13,918 bases of DNA from contig CAZIKF010000069.1 of the NCBI GenBank assembly GCA_964539825.1, positions 1 to 13,918 of the forward strand. Reading direction: 5' to 3'. Origin of the DNA: CAZIKF01 sp964539825 (GTDB lineage: Bacteria > Muiribacteriota > UBA6191). This document shows positions 12,312 to 13,918 of this stretch, in pieces (position 1 is the first letter of the stretch; the number at the start of each line of letters is the position of its first letter). A program made the translations under genes and the position numbers. The notes under the pieces were generated by a model. That model saw only the letters and a list, made by a program, of their open reading frames with translations, did not search any database and had not been told where the DNA came from.

Positions 12312-13918
12312 TTATCCCAGTAGTTGTAGAGCTTGCTGTGGAAGAGCCTTAGCCTGAGCCAACTGGGCGGTTCCAGCCTGAATGAGAATCTGATTTCTGG
12401 TGAAATCCACGGTCTCTGTGGCAAGATCCACGTCGCGAATCGAGGACTCGAAACTTGAAAGGTTCGTGCTAGTCACCGTCAAATTCGACATTGTAGACGT
12501 TAGACGGTTTTGCAAAGAACCAAGTTTTGATCTCTCCGAAGAGACAACTTGGATGGCATCGTCAATGGATCCGAGTGCCGAAGTAGCATTTCGAATATTT
12601 GTGATATCCAGTCCCTTTAATCTAAGTGCCTGGGCACTGGTGTTGATTACCTCGAAGTTTAGATGCTGACTCTTGTTCGCTCCGATCTGAAAGGTCAGGC
12701 TCCGGTCAGCCACATGGAGATCAAAGTTGGTCTTGCCAATTCCTGCCTTAGCCTGGCCAAAGTCGATTCCAAAGCTCACTCTACCAATTGTTTCCCTGGC
12801 GGAGTTGTTACCAGTAGAAAGTACGATTCTGGCATCTTCCCCGGTAGAATTGGAAAAGAAGTCTAATCGGTTAGCAGCATCGAATCGATAATCCACATCG
12901 GTAGTTTTCAGCGTACTGGTACTAAGAATCGATGTGATGGCTTCCTTGGAGATAGTAAACGATTCGGTAGTATTGATACCGTTGGTACCAAACTGAATGG
13001 TATTGCTAGCTGAACCATCTTTGTCAGTGACCTTGAATAATAATGCACTTGCGAGGGTAAAACCTACACCGGCTACCGAATCATCAGTACTTCCTGAAAA
13101 GAGCGCTGCATTTCCGCCAGTGCCGACATTGTTCTGCCTGTCTACAAAGCCGAGATCAGATAGACTGGTATTTGGCCCAAAAATAGCGATTGAGATGGAA
13201 GAATCACCACCGCTTTCAGTAGATCTAAGTTCTAGTTTTCCATCGGAGGTTAAATTGGCCGATGCCTTGAGGTCATTCACTGCAAAGTAGTTATTGAAGT
13301 TATCAAGGATGGATGTCGCTGAAACAGCCACTCCTGAATTGAAACTGATGAAACCTCCAGAATTCACGCTGGCATTCAGACCCCGGCCACCTGAGGCAGA
13401 AATGGCGGTGTTTATGTTGGTTCTGAAATCGCCATCCACAAGATAGAGTCTCAATGTACCGGTGCCGCCAATGGTAGTTCCCTCAGAGATATCTTTGGAG
13501 CCAGTGATCACTGCGGCCGTACCTCCCGTGCCAATTACTTTTCCAGTCTGAATTCCTAGCAAATCTGTCGCTATATTGTTGGCGGTTACCGAAATCGAAC
13601 CGGATGACCCTTTGACGCTCGAAGTGAGCTGTAGGTTGTAACCATCGAAAGTAGCAGAGATTCCGGGAACCTGGTAATTCGTGGAGGTAGTGGCTCTGAG
13701 TAATGCAGATTGACCGGCGGTGGAGCTACCTGTTGTGATATTGGCAGTTCGAATGGTGTCATTGATTACAGTCTGGATTGAGGTGAGAGAATAGGATCTA
13801 CTCCGAGTGAGGGTGATACTTACTCCCGCTGTCACTGAAGTCGCGGCCTGACCATTGAATCCCGCATTGGTATCATGGAAGGTGAAGACAAGGTTGGTGT
13901 CCCCGATGGTGATTGCCT
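12312..13918 (-). CDS. Giant flagellin 3 (5' end outside window)
   Basis: The frame is open from the window edge (first full codon ends at 13916) to the stop at 12312-12314: 534 residues of the central and C-terminal parts. The N-terminal domain is missing only because the window ends. The visible part begins in the same block as the other two (AITIGDTNLVFTFHDTNAGFNGQA), passes through a helix/strand module containing FDGYNLQLTSSVKGSSGSIS, then GKLELRSTESGGDSSISIA and YRFDAANRLDFFSNSTGEDARI, and ends in a full C-terminal domain (SSFESSIRDVDLATE; LQLLG). By matching positions the whole protein should be near 880-900 residues. Its C terminus is closer to flagellin 1 than to flagellin 2. It lies in tandem upstream of flagellin 2, which has its own promoter. 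Confidence 0.95.
   Translation of the reverse strand, partial: AITIGDTNLVFTFHDTNAGFNGQAATSVTAGVSITLTRSRSYSLTSIQTVINDTIRTANITTGSSTAGQSALLRATTSTNYQVPGISATFDGYNLQLTSSVKGSSGSISVTANNIATDLLGIQTGKVIGTGGTAAVITGSKDISEGTTIGGTGTLRLYLVDGDFRTNINTAISASGGRGLNASVNSGGFISFNSGVAVSATSILDNFNNYFAVNDLKASANLTSDGKLELRSTESGGDSSISIAIFGPNTSLSDLGFVDRQNNVGTGGNAALFSGSTDDSVAGVGFTLASALLFKVTDKDGSASNTIQFGTNGINTTESFTISKEAITSILSTSTLKTTDVDYRFDAANRLDFFSNSTGEDARIVLSTGNNSARETIGRVSFGIDFGQAKAGIGKTNFDLHVADRSLTFQIGANKSQHLNFEVINTSAQALRLKGLDITNIRNATSALGSIDDAIQVVSSERSKLGSLQNRLTSTMSNLTVTSTNLSSFESSIRDVDLATETVDFTRNQILIQAGTAQLAQAKALPQQALQLLG

Overview
The window looks like a chromosomal flagellin locus from a motile bacterium with a diderm-type flagellar system. 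Flagellin genes are preceded by FliA (sigma-28) type promoters (TAA-containing -35, 12-nt spacer, GCCGATAA -10). Metabolic genes sit between the flagellins. I cannot place the organism. The very long flagellins (about 880 residues) and an animal ALDH4A1-like P5C dehydrogenase argue against the familiar enteric groups, and moderate GC does not settle it.

Layout. Bases 1-2520 hold no convincing long gene but are rich in signals: a cluster of hairpins (146-258); a sigma-28 promoter (377-404) driving a flagellin-like leader that ends in a 33-codon ORF and an intrinsic terminator (922-947) instead of a flagellin; a 162-bp palindromic MITE/REP-like element (951-1112); a possible remnant of a formylglycine-generating-enzyme-like gene (1169-1396, minus); a second sigma-28 promoter with a short transcript (1417-1546); and a third sigma-28 promoter (1878-1905) with a second flagellin-like leader and a 28-codon ORF, running into a further leader copy and flagellin 1 (2521-5184, plus). 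A bidirectional terminator separates flagellin 1 from a minus-strand group: a GT-A family 2 glycosyltransferase with TPR-like C terminus (7526-8797), an unrecognised 155-residue protein (6933-7400) and pruA-type P5C dehydrogenase (5273-6901). A RidA-family gene (8889-9266, plus) diverges from the glycosyltransferase and converges on flagellin 2 (9292-11919, minus). Flagellin 2 has its own sigma-28 promoter (12223-12250), and a third giant flagellin (12312-13918, minus) runs off the window.

Main point. Four leader copies (two before small ORFs, two before flagellins) share a module: a hairpin with GGA in its loop, 11-15 nt, then CATCAAGGAGGATG, where a second GGA lies in the Shine-Dalgarno. 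This is the architecture expected of CsrA-repressed flagellin leaders (as in Bacillus hag, where FliW antagonises CsrA). Compensatory base changes between the two best copies support the hairpin. The first copy is a self-contained, terminated sigma-28 transcript without a flagellin, so it could be a CsrA-titrating or small-protein-encoding RNA. The second lies in tandem in the apparent 5' UTR of flagellin 1. The functional reading is inference; promoters, hairpins, spacings and ORFs are visible directly. All alignments and folds were done by eye.
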